From positions 302,947-366,946 of the forward strand of contig NZ_JACYVA010000002.1 of assembly GCF_014842075.1 (NCBI RefSeq): a DNA stretch of 64,000 nt, written 5' to 3'. Source of the DNA: Sphingomonas sp. CFBP 13720 (GTDB taxonomy: Bacteria > Pseudomonadota > Alphaproteobacteria > Sphingomonadales > Sphingomonadaceae). Positions 10,641 through 20,036 of this stretch are shown here, in pieces (positions within the stretch are counted from its first letter, which is position 1; each line of letters opens with the position of its first letter). A program made the position numbers and the translations under genes. The notes beneath the pieces were generated by a model. The model did not search any database. It was not told the DNA's origin and saw nothing but the letters and a program-made list of their open reading frames with translations.

Positions 10641-11594
10641 ATGGCCGTCTATACGCAGGTTTCGGCAGAGGCGCTCGCACGCTTCCTGCAACGCTATGAC
10701 GTGGGCGAACTCGTGTCGGCCAAGGGCATTGCCGAAGGGGTGGAGAACTCCAACTATCTGGTCGACACCACCCGTGGCCGCTTCATCCTGACGCTGTACG
10801 AAAAGCGGGTCGAACTGGCGGATCTGCCGTTCTTCTTCGCGATGATCGACGCGCTGGCCGACGCGGGCAATCCGGTTCCGCGCGCGCTGCCCGATGCGCA
10901 GGGCACCGTGATTCAGACGCTGGAGGGCCGCCCCGCCTGTCTGATCGAATTTCTGTCGGGCGTGTCGGTCAGTCATCCGACCCCGGCACAGGCACGCGCG
11001 GCGGGTCAGGCGCTGGGCGCGATGCACGCCACGCTGACCGGCTTCGCGCCGGTGCGCGACAATTCGATGGGGGTGGCGGCATGGCCGCGCCTGTTCGCTG
11101 ACTGCGCGCCCGAACTAGACACGATCCAGCCGGGGCTGCGGCAACAGGTCGACGACGCGCTGACCGATGTGGTCGCCCGCTGGCCGCACGACCTTCGCCG
11201 CGGCGCGATCCATGCCGATCTGTTTCCCGACAACGTGCTGATGCTCGGCGACCGCGTCACCGGGCTGATCGACTTCTATTTCGCCTGTACCGATCTGATC
11301 GCCTATGATGTCGCGATCACGCATTCGGCGTGGAGCTTCGATGCGGCGGGCATGCCGCTCGACCCCGCGATCGGCCGGGCGCTGCTGGCGGGATATCGCG
11401 ATCGATTCGTCCTGTCGGAGGCGGAGGTCGCGGCGTTGCCGGTGCTGGCGCAGGGCGCGTGCATCCGGTTCCTGCTGACCCGGGCATGGGACTGGATCAA
11501 CACGCCCGCCGACGCGCTGGTCACGCGCAAGGACCCGTTGGCCTATTGTCGCCGGCTCGAATGGTATGCGGCGAATCCGCAGGCGTTCACATGA
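10641..11594 (+). CDS. thrB: Homoserine kinase, ThrB type II
   Basis: Phosphorylates homoserine on the way to threonine. It belongs to the APH/choline-kinase-like fold, not the GHMP ThrB. It is 317 residues. Motifs are [22 protein letters not shown], the catalytic-loop-like [11 protein letters not shown], and [18 protein letters not shown] (metal-binding DFY in place of DFG). Its stop overlaps the rnhA start by 4 bp (ATGA). The pathway partner thrC lies far away at 41366 in the cytochrome oxidase cluster. Confidence 0.95.
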   Translation: MAVYTQVSAEALARFLQRYDVGELVSAKGIAEGVENSNYLVDTTRGRFILTLYEKRVELADLPFFFAMIDALADAGNPVPRALPDAQGTVIQTLEGRPACLIEFLSGVSVSHPTPAQARAAGQALGAMHATLTGFAPVRDNSMGVAAWPRLFADCAPELDTIQPGLRQQVDDALTDVVARWPHDLRRGAIHADLFPDNVLMLGDRVTGLIDFYFACTDLIAYDVAITHSAWSFDAAGMPLDPAIGRALLAGYRDRFVLSEAEVAALPVLAQGACIRFLLTRAWDWINTPADALVTRKDPLAYCRRLEWYAANPQAFT

Positions 11595-12064
11595 CCGAGC
11601 CGGCCGAACTTCCCCGCGTGGAAATCGCGACCGATGGCGCGTGCAAGGGCAATCCCGGTCCGGGCGGCTGGGGCGCGGTGCTGCGCGCCGCCGACGGGCG
11701 CGAACGCGAATTGTCGGGGGCCGAATCGCCCACGACCAACAACCGGATGGAATTGATGGCGGCGATCGAGGGGCTGAACGCGCTCAAGCGCCCGTGCCGC
11801 GTGATCCTGTCGACCGACAGCCGGTATGTGATGGACGGCCTGACCAAGTGGATCAAGGGCTGGCAGAAGAACGGGTGGAGGACCGCCGCGCGCCAGCCGG
11901 TCAAGAACGCCGAATTGTGGCAGGCGCTGCTGGCCGCCGCAAAGCCGCACCGCATCGAATGGGTGTGGGTGAAGGGTCATGCCGGCCATCCCGACAACGA
12001 ACGCGCCGACCGGCTGGCGAGCGACGCGGCGGTGGCCAAGTCTTCCAACAGGATTGTGTCATGA
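11591..12064 (+). CDS. rnhA: Ribonuclease HI
   Basis: Cleaves the RNA strand of RNA/DNA hybrids. It is 157 residues. The catalytic DEDD set is visible: D15 in [17 protein letters not shown]54 in [12 protein letters not shown]76 in [10 protein letters not shown], and the late Asp in [11 protein letters not shown]. It overlaps thrB upstream and the next gene downstream by 4 bp each. The ispH-thrB-rnhA order is common in alphaproteobacteria. Confidence 0.97.
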   Translation: MTEPAELPRVEIATDGACKGNPGPGGWGAVLRAADGRERELSGAESPTTNNRMELMAAIEGLNALKRPCRVILSTDSRYVMDGLTKWIKGWQKNGWRTAARQPVKNAELWQALLAAAKPHRIEWVWVKGHAGHPDNERADRLASDAAVAKSSNRIVS

Positions 12065-12726
12065 TCCCCCGCATCCTGATCGATACCGCAAAGGTGCCGG
12101 GCGACGACGTCGAGCTGCGTCTGGTCAGCCATGGCAACGATTTCATGATCGTGCTCGACCGCAACGAATTGATGAGCAGCCGCATGTCGGCGTCGGAGGA
12201 GGCGCTGGCCGATCTGGGCTGCGCGCATCTGACGGGGCACAGCCGCGCACGCGTGCTGATCGGCGGGCTGGGCATGGGCTTCACGCTGCGGCGCGCGTTG
12301 AAGATCCTGCCTGCCGATGCGGAAATCGTGGTCGCCGAACTGGTGCCAAAGATCGTGGAATGGGCGCGCGGGCCGCTTGCCGGGCTGTTCGACGGCTGTC
12401 TCGACGATCCGCGCGTGACGGTCGCGATCGGCGACGTCGCGCTGGCGATCCGCGACGGCGGGTGGGACGCGATCCTGCTCGACGTCGACAACGGACCCGA
12501 CGGCCTGACCCATGCGGGCAACGACCGGCTATATTCGTCGCGCGGACTCGACACCGCACGCCGGGGGATGCGGCCGGGCGGCGTACTGGCGATCTGGTCC
12601 GCCTATGCCGATGCGGTCTTCACGAAGCGGCTGCGCGAGTGCGGGTTCGCCGTGGACGAACAGATCGTCCGCGCGCGCGGAACGAAGGGCGCGAGGCACA
12701 CGATCTGGCTGGCAGGGCGCGAGTAA
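12061..12726 (+). CDS. Spermidine synthase-like SAM-fold protein
   Basis: A 221-residue Rossmann-fold protein. The nucleotide-binding glycine motif is [16 protein letters not shown], followed by [15 protein letters not shown] and [15 protein letters not shown], which match the spermidine synthase/SpeE-like family. The aminopropyl-acceptor Asp pair is not obvious, so it may be a methyltransferase-like relative rather than a true polyamine synthase. The start overlaps the rnhA stop (ATGA), which makes it the last gene of the operon. Confidence 0.75.
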   Translation: MIPRILIDTAKVPGDDVELRLVSHGNDFMIVLDRNELMSSRMSASEEALADLGCAHLTGHSRARVLIGGLGMGFTLRRALKILPADAEIVVAELVPKIVEWARGPLAGLFDGCLDDPRVTVAIGDVALAIRDGGWDAILLDVDNGPDGLTHAGNDRLYSSRGLDTARRGMRPGGVLAIWSAYADAVFTKRLRECGFAVDEQIVRARGTKGARHTIWLAGRE

Positions 12727-12767
12727 GCCCCTCTTTCCGCGCTACCCCCTACCCTCACCCCCCCATT

Positions 12768-12817
12768 CCGTTCGGTTCGAGTAGCGATCGAGCGAAGTCG
12801 AGCGCGTATCGAGAACG
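12768..12817. repeat. REP-like imperfect palindromic extragenic element
   Basis: A 50-bp segment, starting ccgttcggttcgagtagcga and ending at gtatcgagaac, contains nested TCGA half-sites (TCGAGCGAAGTCGA) and partly inverted outer arms (ttcgagta / tatcgagaa). It sits between the convergent ends of the spermidine-synthase-like gene and the small gene at 12855. Very similar palindromes are familiar from sphingomonad intergenic regions, but the copy number cannot be assessed from this window. Confidence 0.6.
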
Positions 12818-12854
12818 CCTGCCCGCAGTAACCTTGGCCCCGGAACAAACGCCC

Positions 12855-13001
12855 CTACTCGTCGGTCCGCATCTTCACCTTGTTCGGCAGCTTCTTGCCC
12901 TTCGTCCGGCGCGACGGAAGCTGCACCGGATTCTTCTTTTTCCAGTCGCCCCAGCGCTTCGGGCCTTCGGGCGTTTCGATGATCGTGTCGTCGTCCATCA
13001 T
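12855..13001 (-). CDS. Small basic protein of unknown function
   Basis: A 48-residue protein starting MMDDDTIIETPEGPKRWGDWKKKN. It is rich in Lys/Arg toward the C-terminus (SRRTKGKKLPNKVKMR). The frame is open 30 residues further upstream, but that part has the composition of antisense DNA. The double ATG is preceded by a weak GGAAG. The sequence looks constrained, with an acidic start, the aromatic RWGDW and a basic tail, which suggests a real small gene, possibly nucleic-acid associated. It does not overlap its neighbours. Confidence 0.5.
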   Translation of the reverse strand: MMDDDTIIETPEGPKRWGDWKKKNPVQLPSRRTKGKKLPNKVKMRTDE

Positions 13002-13068
13002 GCTTCCATATGGCAAGGGCGCCGGATCAACGACCCGACGCCCCGCTTTTATCCGCTGACCGGAACGA

Positions 13069-14646
13069 TCAGCCGACGTGCCAAGCGCCATCGATGCGGG
13101 TCAGCACACCGTTCTGGTTTCCTTCGCGCAGCGCGTCGGGCAGCAGCGCTTCGGGGAAGTCCTGATACGACACCGGCCGTACGAAACGGTGCAGCGCCAG
13201 CGTGCCGACCGACGTCGTGCGGCCGTCCGACGTGGCCGGGAACGGCCCGCCATGCACCATCGCATGACCCACCTCGACCCCCGTCGGCCAGCCGTTGCAC
13301 AGGATGCGGCCGACGGTGCGTTCCAGCACCGGGATCAGCTTGCGCGCATCCTCGTAATCGCCCTCGTCGATCTGCAACGTCGCGGTCAGCTGGCCTTCCA
13401 GCTTCGCGAGCACCTCGACCAGTTCGTCGGCGTCGGTGCATTTCACCACGACCGACGACATGCCGAACACTTCATGGGCGTGCGCGGGATCGGCGATGAA
13501 GTCCTGTCCCGATACCGCGAAGATCGCGGCGCGGCCACGCGTCGGGCCTTCGGGTTCGGCACCTTCGCCGACCAGCGTGACGGCGGGGCTCGACGCCAGC
13601 TTGGCGCGACCTTCCTCGAACGCCTTGTGGATGCCGGCGGTCAGCATGACCTGCGCCGGGGTGCCGAGCAGCGCGTCGCCTGCGATGTCGAGAAACGCGT
13701 CGAGTTCGGGACCGGCGATGCCGAGCACAAGGCCGGGATTGGTACAGAACTGCCCCGCGCCCATGCTGAGCGATGCGACATACTGTTTCGCCAGCGCCTC
13801 GCCGCGTGCCTTGAGCGCTTCGGGCATCAGCACGACGGGGTTGATCGACGACATTTCGGCATAGACCGGGATCGGCTGCGGCCGTTCCTGCGCGACCTTC
13901 ATCAGCGCGGTGCCGCCGCTACGCGACCCGGTGAAGCCGACTGCCTGGATGCGGGGATCGGCGACCAGTGCGGTGCCGATCGTCTGGCCCGCACCCGACA
14001 CCATCGAGAATACGCCATCGGGCATGCCGGTCTTTTCCGCCGCCTTGATGATCGCCGATGCGACCAGTTCGGACGTGCCCGGATGCGCCTGATGCGCCTT
14101 CACCACCACGGTGCAACCGGCAGCCAGTGCCGACGCGGTGTCGCCGCCGGCGACCGAGAAAGCGAGCGGGAAGTTCGACGCGCCGAACACCACCACCGGA
14201 CCGACCGGAATGGTACGCAGCCGCAGGTCGGGCTTGGGCACGGGCGCGCGGGCGGCGTCGGCGTGGTCGATGCGCAACTGCTGCCACGCGCCGTCGCGCA
14301 CTTCCTTGGCGAACAGGCGAAGCTGGCCACAGGTGCGGCCACGCTCGCCGGTCAGGCGCGCGACCGGCAGGCCGGTTTCGCGCGATCCGCGTTCGATCAG
14401 CGCGTCGCCCAGCGACTCGATCTCGTCGGCGATGGCGTCCAGAAAACCGGCGCGCTTCTCCAGCGGCAGCGCGGCATAGGCGGGGAACGCGGCGGCGGCG
14501 CGGTCGCACGCCTCGGTCGCGTCCTCGATCGTCCCCTTGGAAAAGGATTCACCGAACAGTTCGCCGGTCGCGGGGTCGAAGGCCTGGAACAGTTCGTCGC
14601 GGGCGACCCGCTTGGAACCGAGGAACAATTCGCCGGTGATCGTCAT
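13069..14646 (-). CDS. NADP-type aldehyde dehydrogenase, probable 2,5-dioxovalerate (alpha-ketoglutarate semialdehyde) dehydrogenase
   Basis: A 525-residue ALDH-superfamily enzyme. The cofactor-site motif is VVFGASNFPLAFSVAGGDTA, the general-base Glu lies in VYAEMSSINPV, and the nucleophile Cys in GAGQFCTNPGLVLG. These wordings, and the GWPTGVEVGHAMVHGGPFPA ending, are typical of the KGSADH subgroup that finishes non-phosphorylating oxidation of pentoses, uronates or hydroxyproline to 2-oxoglutarate. The start MTITGELFLGS has a GAGAGGAC just upstream. A LacI-family-like operator lies in its short promoter region, consistent with a sugar-catabolic role. Confidence 0.85.
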   Translation of the reverse strand: MTITGELFLGSKRVARDELFQAFDPATGELFGESFSKGTIEDATEACDRAAAAFPAYAALPLEKRAGFLDAIADEIESLGDALIERGSRETGLPVARLTGERGRTCGQLRLFAKEVRDGAWQQLRIDHADAARAPVPKPDLRLRTIPVGPVVVFGASNFPLAFSVAGGDTASALAAGCTVVVKAHQAHPGTSELVASAIIKAAEKTGMPDGVFSMVSGAGQTIGTALVADPRIQAVGFTGSRSGGTALMKVAQERPQPIPVYAEMSSINPVVLMPEALKARGEALAKQYVASLSMGAGQFCTNPGLVLGIAGPELDAFLDIAGDALLGTPAQVMLTAGIHKAFEEGRAKLASSPAVTLVGEGAEPEGPTRGRAAIFAVSGQDFIADPAHAHEVFGMSSVVVKCTDADELVEVLAKLEGQLTATLQIDEGDYEDARKLIPVLERTVGRILCNGWPTGVEVGHAMVHGGPFPATSDGRTTSVGTLALHRFVRPVSYQDFPEALLPDALREGNQNGVLTRIDGAWHVG

Positions 14647-14687
14647 ATGCGTCCTCTCGAAGATGTGGCGTTCGCCGTTAGATAGGG

Positions 14688-14705
14688 TTTGTTAGCGCTA
14701 CCGTT
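14688..14705. promoter_or_regulatory. LacI-family-like operator upstream of the aldehyde dehydrogenase
   Basis: The palindrome core TAGCGCTA (14693-14700), in the context tGTTAGCGCTACCGtta, matches the usual form of LacI/GalR-family operators, which have a central CG and inverted half-sites. It lies about 45 bp upstream of the leftward ALDH start in a 74-bp intergenic region, where a promoter-overlapping repressor site would be expected. No regulator gene is adjacent, so the cognate protein would act in trans. Confidence 0.45.
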
Positions 14706-14720
14706 AAGGGGGTCGCTTGA

Positions 14721-15815
14721 TTACTCGGACAAGCGATACGGCGAATAGATCGCTGGGTCGACCCCTGTCGGCGGCGATCCTTGTCCCAGCAGCGCCGCGC
14801 ACATCCGTGCGGCGGCGGGTGCCGTCTGGATGCCGAAGCCGCCTTGCCCGGCGCACCAGAAGAACTCCGGAACCGCGCGATCATAGCCGTACACCGGCAA
14901 CCGGTCGGGCGCGAAGCTGCGCAGCCCTGCCCAGCGGCGCTCGACCGCCTCCACGCGCCAGTCGACCGCCGCCTGCAACCGGTGGATCGCCAGCGCTACG
15001 TCGATCTCCTCGGGTGCGACGTCGTGCGGACGATCGGGCGTCTCGTCATGCGGCGACAGCCACAGCCGCCCGCCCGGCTCGGGCTTGAAATAGAAACCGC
15101 CGGCAGCGTCGATCACCAGCGGCAGGTCGGCGGGGGCGGGCGGATCGACGCGCAACTGCACCATCGTCCGGCGATAGGGGCGGATGCCCGGGGGCGCGGC
15201 GCCGGCAATGCGTGCGACCGTGTCGGCCCATGCCCCGGCGGCGTTCACGACGATGTCGGTCGCCAGCGTCGTGCCATCGTCGAACGTCAGGCGCCATTCG
15301 CTGTTTACGCGGGTCGCCGCCGCAAGCCGCGAATCGCAGCGCAGCGCCACACCCTGCCGGCGCGCCGCCGCCAGATAGGCCGCATGCAGCGCCCCCACAT
15401 CGATATCGGCGCAACCGGGCGACCACAGTGCGTGCCATGTCCCGCGCAGCCCCGCGACAACCGCCGCCGCATCGCGGCGTTCGATCGGCACGCCGCTGTC
15501 CGCGAATCCGGCCGCCAGCGCGTCGAGTACGGCCGGGTCGCGCGCCATCAGCAATTCGCCGCGCGTGCGCAGGAAACTACGCCCCCCGAACGATTCGGGC
15601 GGTGCGTGCAGGAACGGACCCGACGCACTGGTCAGCGGCTGGACCAGCGGCCCGCCATAGGTTTCGGACCAGAAGGCGGCGGACCGCCCGGTCGCATGGA
15701 AACCGGGCTGCGACTCGGCCTCGATCAGCACGACTTCGTCCTGCGCGGCGATCTCGGCGGCAAGGCTGGCGCCGGCCATCCCGGCGCCGATGATCGCGAC
15801 CCGCCGTCGGGTCAT
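14721..15815 (-). CDS. FAD-dependent oxidoreductase, DAO family (D-amino-acid dehydrogenase/glycine-oxidase-like)
   Basis: A 364-residue flavoprotein. The N-terminal dinucleotide-binding motif is VAIIGAGMAGASLAAEIA, followed by the DAO-type HATGRSAAFW. Further on come DIVVNAAGAWADTVAR and a C-terminal FAD motif, WCAGQGGFGIQTAPAAA. It resembles the D-arginine dehydrogenase/sarcosine oxidase-like branch, which oxidises amines to imines. The substrate is not determined. Its start overlaps the upstream hydrolase stop by 4 bp (ATGA), so the two are co-translated. Confidence 0.82.
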   Translation of the reverse strand: MTRRRVAIIGAGMAGASLAAEIAAQDEVVLIEAESQPGFHATGRSAAFWSETYGGPLVQPLTSASGPFLHAPPESFGGRSFLRTRGELLMARDPAVLDALAAGFADSGVPIERRDAAAVVAGLRGTWHALWSPGCADIDVGALHAAYLAAARRQGVALRCDSRLAAATRVNSEWRLTFDDGTTLATDIVVNAAGAWADTVARIAGAAPPGIRPYRRTMVQLRVDPPAPADLPLVIDAAGGFYFKPEPGGRLWLSPHDETPDRPHDVAPEEIDVALAIHRLQAAVDWRVEAVERRWAGLRSFAPDRLPVYGYDRAVPEFFWCAGQGGFGIQTAPAAARMCAALLGQGSPPTGVDPAIYSPYRLSE

Positions 15816-16774
15816 GCCGGTGCCGCCTGTCGCGCCGGTGCCTGCGCCTCCAGAAACCCGTCGATCGCGGCGATGGCGCGCGCACGGACCGGATCGGCCT
15901 CGCGCAGGATTTCGTGCGCCGATTCGGGGCCGTAGCGGTGCAGTTCGACGTGCGGCAGCTTACCCGCGACCGTCAGCGCGGCCTGCGGATCGACCAGCGC
16001 GTCGGCGTCCGCGACCAGCATCTGCACCGGCGTGCTGGTGGTCGACAGCGCGGGATCGGTACGCAGTTCGCGCGTCGACCGGAACGCCTCGACCATCCAT
16101 TGCCAGCTCGGCGGGCCGGTACGGTTGGCGGGATTGGCACCCTGCCACCACACTTCGTCGGCATAGCGCGCCGGATCGTGCGTCAGCAGCGATTCGCGCG
16201 ACCGGGCGGTGTACGGGCGCTCGTTGCCGCGCCATGCCGGGCGGGTCGGTCGGCCGATCGCCGCCATCATGCGCGCCGCCGCTTCCCCGACACGCGATCC
16301 GATCGGGGAACGCAACCCCAGCATCGGCGCGATCAGGATGCATGCCGCCGGATCGATCCGCCGCTCCACGACGGCGCGCAGCGCCAGATGCCCGCCCATC
16401 GAATGCCCGACGATCACGCGCGGCCCGGCGGTGGCATCCCATCCGGCCCAGAACGCCGCCAGATCGTCGATATACTGGTCGAACCGGTCGATATGTCCGC
16501 AATCGCCCGCTGGGGTGCACCGGCCCGATCCACCCTGTCCGCGCCAGTCGAACGATGCGATCGTCCAGCCGCGCATGTGCCAGTGGGCGAACGCTTCCAG
16601 ATATTTTTCGAACACGTCGCCACGTCCGCCCTGGAACAACATGGTCCCCCGTGGACGGACATGCGTCGGCGCGGGCCAGTCGAACCGGCGATGCACCCAG
16701 CCGTCGGGCGCCAGCCAGCGCGTGATGGTGGCGGCGGACGGGATTGCGCGTCGATACAGGGCGTGTGCAGCCAT
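15812..16774 (-). CDS. Alpha/beta hydrolase (serine aminopeptidase/monoacylglycerol lipase-like)
   Basis: A 320-residue hydrolase of the lysophospholipase/Hydrolase_4 type. The oxyanion-side motif is SFDWRGQGGSGR, and the nucleophile elbow is VIVGHSMGGHLALR (catalytic Ser in GHSMGG). The acid is probably the Asp in LVADADALVDPQ and the His lies in GPESAHEILRE. There is no signal peptide, so it is cytoplasmic. It is the first gene of a two-gene leftward operon with the FAD oxidoreductase, and divergent from cpaA. Confidence 0.85.
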   Translation of the reverse strand: MAAHALYRRAIPSAATITRWLAPDGWVHRRFDWPAPTHVRPRGTMLFQGGRGDVFEKYLEAFAHWHMRGWTIASFDWRGQGGSGRCTPAGDCGHIDRFDQYIDDLAAFWAGWDATAGPRVIVGHSMGGHLALRAVVERRIDPAACILIAPMLGLRSPIGSRVGEAAARMMAAIGRPTRPAWRGNERPYTARSRESLLTHDPARYADEVWWQGANPANRTGPPSWQWMVEAFRSTRELRTDPALSTTSTPVQMLVADADALVDPQAALTVAGKLPHVELHRYGPESAHEILREADPVRARAIAAIDGFLEAQAPARQAAPA

Positions 16775-16821
16775 CCCCCCGGTTACGGTTTCGCAACGCT
16801 TAAAGTCTAGGGGTTAGCGCG

Positions 16822-17280
16822 ATGGAGCCGGATGCAATTTCCTCGATGATCCCTGCGCTTGGGTTCGCGCTGCTCGCGCTGCTGCTGGCGGCGGGCATTC
16901 AGGACGCGCGCACCCGCGAGATCGGCAACGGCAAGAACGTCGCGATCGCGCTGCTCGCGCCGGTATGGTGGTGGGCCAACGATCTGGGCGGGGGCGCTAT
17001 CCAGATGCAGTTGATCGCCGCCGGGCTGGTCTTCGTCCTGTTCCTGATCGTCTATTGCATGGGCCAGATGGGCGGCGGCGACGTCAAGCTGATCGGCGCG
17101 CTGGCATTGTGGGTGCCGCCCGCCGCGCTGTTGCCGATGCTGGTCGCCATGTCGCTGCTGGGCGGCGCGCTGACGCTGCTCATGCTGATCGACCGGTGGC
17201 GTCGCCGGACCGCCGCACTGCCGGAAACGCCGTACGGCGTGGCGATCGCCATCGCCGGAATGCTGGCGGTCGCGAACTAA
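16822..17280 (+). CDS. cpaA: Prepilin peptidase, A24 family (CpaA/TadV)
   Basis: A 152-residue inner-membrane aspartic protease that cleaves Flp-type prepilins. The two catalytic aspartates are visible: D28 in AGIQDARTREIGN and D87 in the GxGD motif QMGGGDVKLIG. It has four to five hydrophobic helices. It is short, lacking the methylase domain, as expected for CpaA/TadV. It is the first gene of the cpa/tad cluster; cpaB follows 70 bp later. Confidence 0.92.
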   Translation: MEPDAISSMIPALGFALLALLLAAGIQDARTREIGNGKNVAIALLAPVWWWANDLGGGAIQMQLIAAGLVFVLFLIVYCMGQMGGGDVKLIGALALWVPPAALLPMLVAMSLLGGALTLLMLIDRWRRRTAALPETPYGVAIAIAGMLAVAN

Positions 17281-17350
17281 ACCTTAACCGACTCAAGGCG
17301 ATGCTTAACGGCGGATCAACCGGCCGGCGCATTGAAAGGCCACCGACGAC

Positions 17351-18385
17351 ATGGATGCTCGCAAATTGATATTGCTGGTCGGCGCGCTGTTCGTAGCCGG
17401 CATCACCGCGTTCATGGCGCGCAGCATGATGATGGGCGCCGCCGCGCCGGTCGCCGTGGCCGGCCCGGTCGAAGCGCCGGTGGACGGTCCCCGCGTGATG
17501 GTCGCGACCCGCGCATTGCCGGTCGGCACGATCATCGACGCCGCCGCCCTGCGGTTCCAGCCATGGCCGAAGGAACTGGTCGAGAACGCCTATTTCCTCG
17601 AAAGCGCGCCCGAAGCACGTAATCTGGTCGGAACGGTGGTCCGCTTCGCGATCCCCGCCGGACAGCCGATCACGCAGGGTGCGCTGGTGAAGCCAGGCGA
17701 TCGCGGCTTCCTTGCCGCCGCGCTGGGGCCGGGCATGCGTGCGATCACGGTGCCGGTATCGGCGCAAAGCGCGGTGGCCGGGTTCGTGTTTCCGGGCGAC
17801 CGCGTCGACCTGGTGCTGACGCAGACGGTCGCAGGGGGCGGCGATGGCCCGCCGCTGCGCGTGTCCGAAACGATGCTGCGCAACCTGCGCGTGCTCGCCA
17901 CCGATCAGCGGACCGACAACAACACCGACGATCAGGGCAAGACCGTGGTGTCGGCCTATTCGACCGTGACGGTCGAGGCGACGCCGCGCATCGCGGAAAA
18001 GATCGCGGTCGCGCAGACCGTCGGCGCATTGTCGCTGTCGCTGCGCTCGATCGCTGACAATTCGTCCGAACTGGAAGAAGCGATCGCCAGCGGCGACGTG
18101 AAACTGCCCGATTCGAATGATCCCAAAGCGGAAAAGGCCGCGCTGGCGCGCCTTGCCGCGCGTCCGATCGAAGGAACGCCGACCTTCTCGACCGGTGCCG
18201 ACGTGTCGCGGTTCCAGCGCAGCTCGGTGCCGGGCAAGGCCGCATCGAACGGCGGCGGCGGTGGACCCGCCCCGACGGCCATGACCCCGGCACCCTCCGC
18301 ACCGTCGCCGGACCGGCGCGGACCGGTCGTGCGGATTACCCGCGGAAACGCCGTGACCGACGTATCGGTCGGAGGAACCAACTGA
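17351..18385 (+). CDS. cpaB: Flp pilus assembly protein CpaB (RcpC)
   Basis: A 344-residue protein with an N-terminal transmembrane helix (LILLVGALFVAGITAFMA), then a SAF-type domain: VMVATRALPVGTIIDAAALR and a second half, GMRAITVPVSAQSAVAGFVFPGD. The C-terminus is Gly/Pro-rich and disordered. It acts in the periplasm with the CpaC secretin. Its stop codon overlaps the cpaC start (TGATG). Confidence 0.93.
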   Translation: MDARKLILLVGALFVAGITAFMARSMMMGAAAPVAVAGPVEAPVDGPRVMVATRALPVGTIIDAAALRFQPWPKELVENAYFLESAPEARNLVGTVVRFAIPAGQPITQGALVKPGDRGFLAAALGPGMRAITVPVSAQSAVAGFVFPGDRVDLVLTQTVAGGGDGPPLRVSETMLRNLRVLATDQRTDNNTDDQGKTVVSAYSTVTVEATPRIAEKIAVAQTVGALSLSLRSIADNSSELEEAIASGDVKLPDSNDPKAEKAALARLAARPIEGTPTFSTGADVSRFQRSSVPGKAASNGGGGGPAPTAMTPAPSAPSPDRRGPVVRITRGNAVTDVSVGGTN

Positions 18386-20025
18386 TGTCCGGCTTCGTCC
18401 CCCTCCGTCGCGCGCTGGCGGCGACGATGTCCGTCGCGCTGGTCGCCGCCCCGATGGCGTCCGCCGCCCCGGCCCGCCCCGCCGCACCCGATGCGCGCGC
18501 CGCGCGCCCCGCCCGTGTCGCGCCGCTGCCGCCGGGCACGCTGCGTCCGTCAGGCGAGGTGCTGCTGTCGATCGGACAGGGCGAACTCATCACCCTGCCC
18601 GCCAACGTCGCCGACGTGTGGGTGTCGAACCCCGGAGTCGCCGACGTTTATGTCGGCAATCCGCGCCAGATCCATCTGTTCGGCAAGGCGGACGGCGAAG
18701 CGACGATCTTCGCCACCACCGCCGCCGGCGCCGTGGTCTATGCCACCAACGTCCGCGTCGGACAGAACCTGACCTCGATCGACCGCATGCTAAAGGCGGC
18801 GATCCCCGACGCCGATATCCGCGTCACCTCGGTCGGCCAGATCGCGGTCATCAACGGCACCGTCCTGTCGCCGTCCGACAGCGCGCAGGCCGAACGGCTG
18901 GTCCTGTCGCTGCTCAACCCCGGGATCGCGGCCAACCAGGCCGATGCGGTGCTCAAGATCGGCGTCATCAACCGGCTGAAGCTGGCGACCCCGCTACAGG
19001 TCAACCTGCAGGTCCGCATCGCGGAAGTCAGCCGCAGCTTCGTCAAGAACATCGGCGTCAACCTGACCTCGCGCGACGTGTCGGGCGGCGGCATCCTGTT
19101 CGGGGTGGCACAGGGACGGCAAGGGACTATCACCACCATTCCCGGTGTTCCCGGCGATCCAAACTTCCTTGCCAACGGCGGTCGCCCCGGCGGCACGCTG
19201 TACAACTTTCCCCAAAAAGCGACGAGCGGTACGACGCTGAACCTTGCCGGCAAGCTGCTCGGCCTCGAACTGCTCGGCGCGCTCGACCTTGGCGAACGCA
19301 TCGGACAGGTCACCACGCTCGCCAATCCGAACCTGACCGCGCTGTCGGGCGAGACCGGATCGTTCCTCGCGGGTGGGGAGATACCGATCCCGATCAGCCA
19401 GGCGCTCGGCACGATATCCATCGAATACAAGCAATATGGCGTCAGCCTCGCCTATACGCCGACCGTCCTGTCCGATGGCCGCATCTCGTTGCGGGTTCGG
19501 CCCGAAGTGTCGCAGCTTTCGGCGGCGGGCGCGGTGCAGCTGAACGGCACCACCATTCCCGCTTTCTCGACCCGCCGCGCGGAAACGACGGTCGAACTGG
19601 GATCGGGGCAAAGCATGATGATCGGCGGGCTGATGTCGAACAGCCAGGACAATTCGATCGACAAGGCGCCGGGCCTCGGCGACCTGCCCATCCTTGGTGC
19701 GCTGTTCCGTTCCAACGCCTTCACCCGCAACGAAACCGAACTCGTCATCGTCATCACACCCTATCTGGTGAAGCCGGTCGACAGCCAGTCGCGCATCGCG
19801 TTGCCGACCGACGCCTATACCAGCCCCGGCGACGTCGAACGCGTCCTGCTGGGCCAGTTGCAGGGCCGCGAAAAGCCCGCGCCGCGCCCGGTGCCGACCA
19901 TGGCGGTCCCGCCCGCCGCCCGGCCGACGATCGGCATGTCCGCACCGGTCGCGCCGACGGGCACGCGCCCCGATCCCGCCACGCCGCGCGCGAAGCCCGC
20001 CGCCCCCGGCTTCAGCAACCAGTGA
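18385..20025 (+). CDS. cpaC: Flp pilus outer-membrane secretin CpaC (RcpA)
   Basis: A 546-residue protein with a signal peptide (VALVAAPMASAAPA). An N-terminal BON/pilus-secretin domain contains LPANVADVWVSNPGVADVYV. The secretin core runs from about residue 200, with RPEVSQLSAAGAVQLNG, TVELGSGQSMMIGGLM, GLGDLPILGALFRS and NETELVIVITPYLV. It forms the outer-membrane channel for the Flp pilus. The Pro/Ala-rich C-terminal tail (about residues 495-546) is unstructured. It lies between cpaB and cpaD and is co-transcribed. Confidence 0.96.
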   Translation: MSGFVPLRRALAATMSVALVAAPMASAAPARPAAPDARAARPARVAPLPPGTLRPSGEVLLSIGQGELITLPANVADVWVSNPGVADVYVGNPRQIHLFGKADGEATIFATTAAGAVVYATNVRVGQNLTSIDRMLKAAIPDADIRVTSVGQIAVINGTVLSPSDSAQAERLVLSLLNPGIAANQADAVLKIGVINRLKLATPLQVNLQVRIAEVSRSFVKNIGVNLTSRDVSGGGILFGVAQGRQGTITTIPGVPGDPNFLANGGRPGGTLYNFPQKATSGTTLNLAGKLLGLELLGALDLGERIGQVTTLANPNLTALSGETGSFLAGGEIPIPISQALGTISIEYKQYGVSLAYTPTVLSDGRISLRVRPEVSQLSAAGAVQLNGTTIPAFSTRRAETTVELGSGQSMMIGGLMSNSQDNSIDKAPGLGDLPILGALFRSNAFTRNETELVIVITPYLVKPVDSQSRIALPTDAYTSPGDVERVLLGQLQGREKPAPRPVPTMAVPPAARPTIGMSAPVAPTGTRPDPATPRAKPAAPGFSNQ

Positions 20026-20036
20026 GGGAGTTTTCG

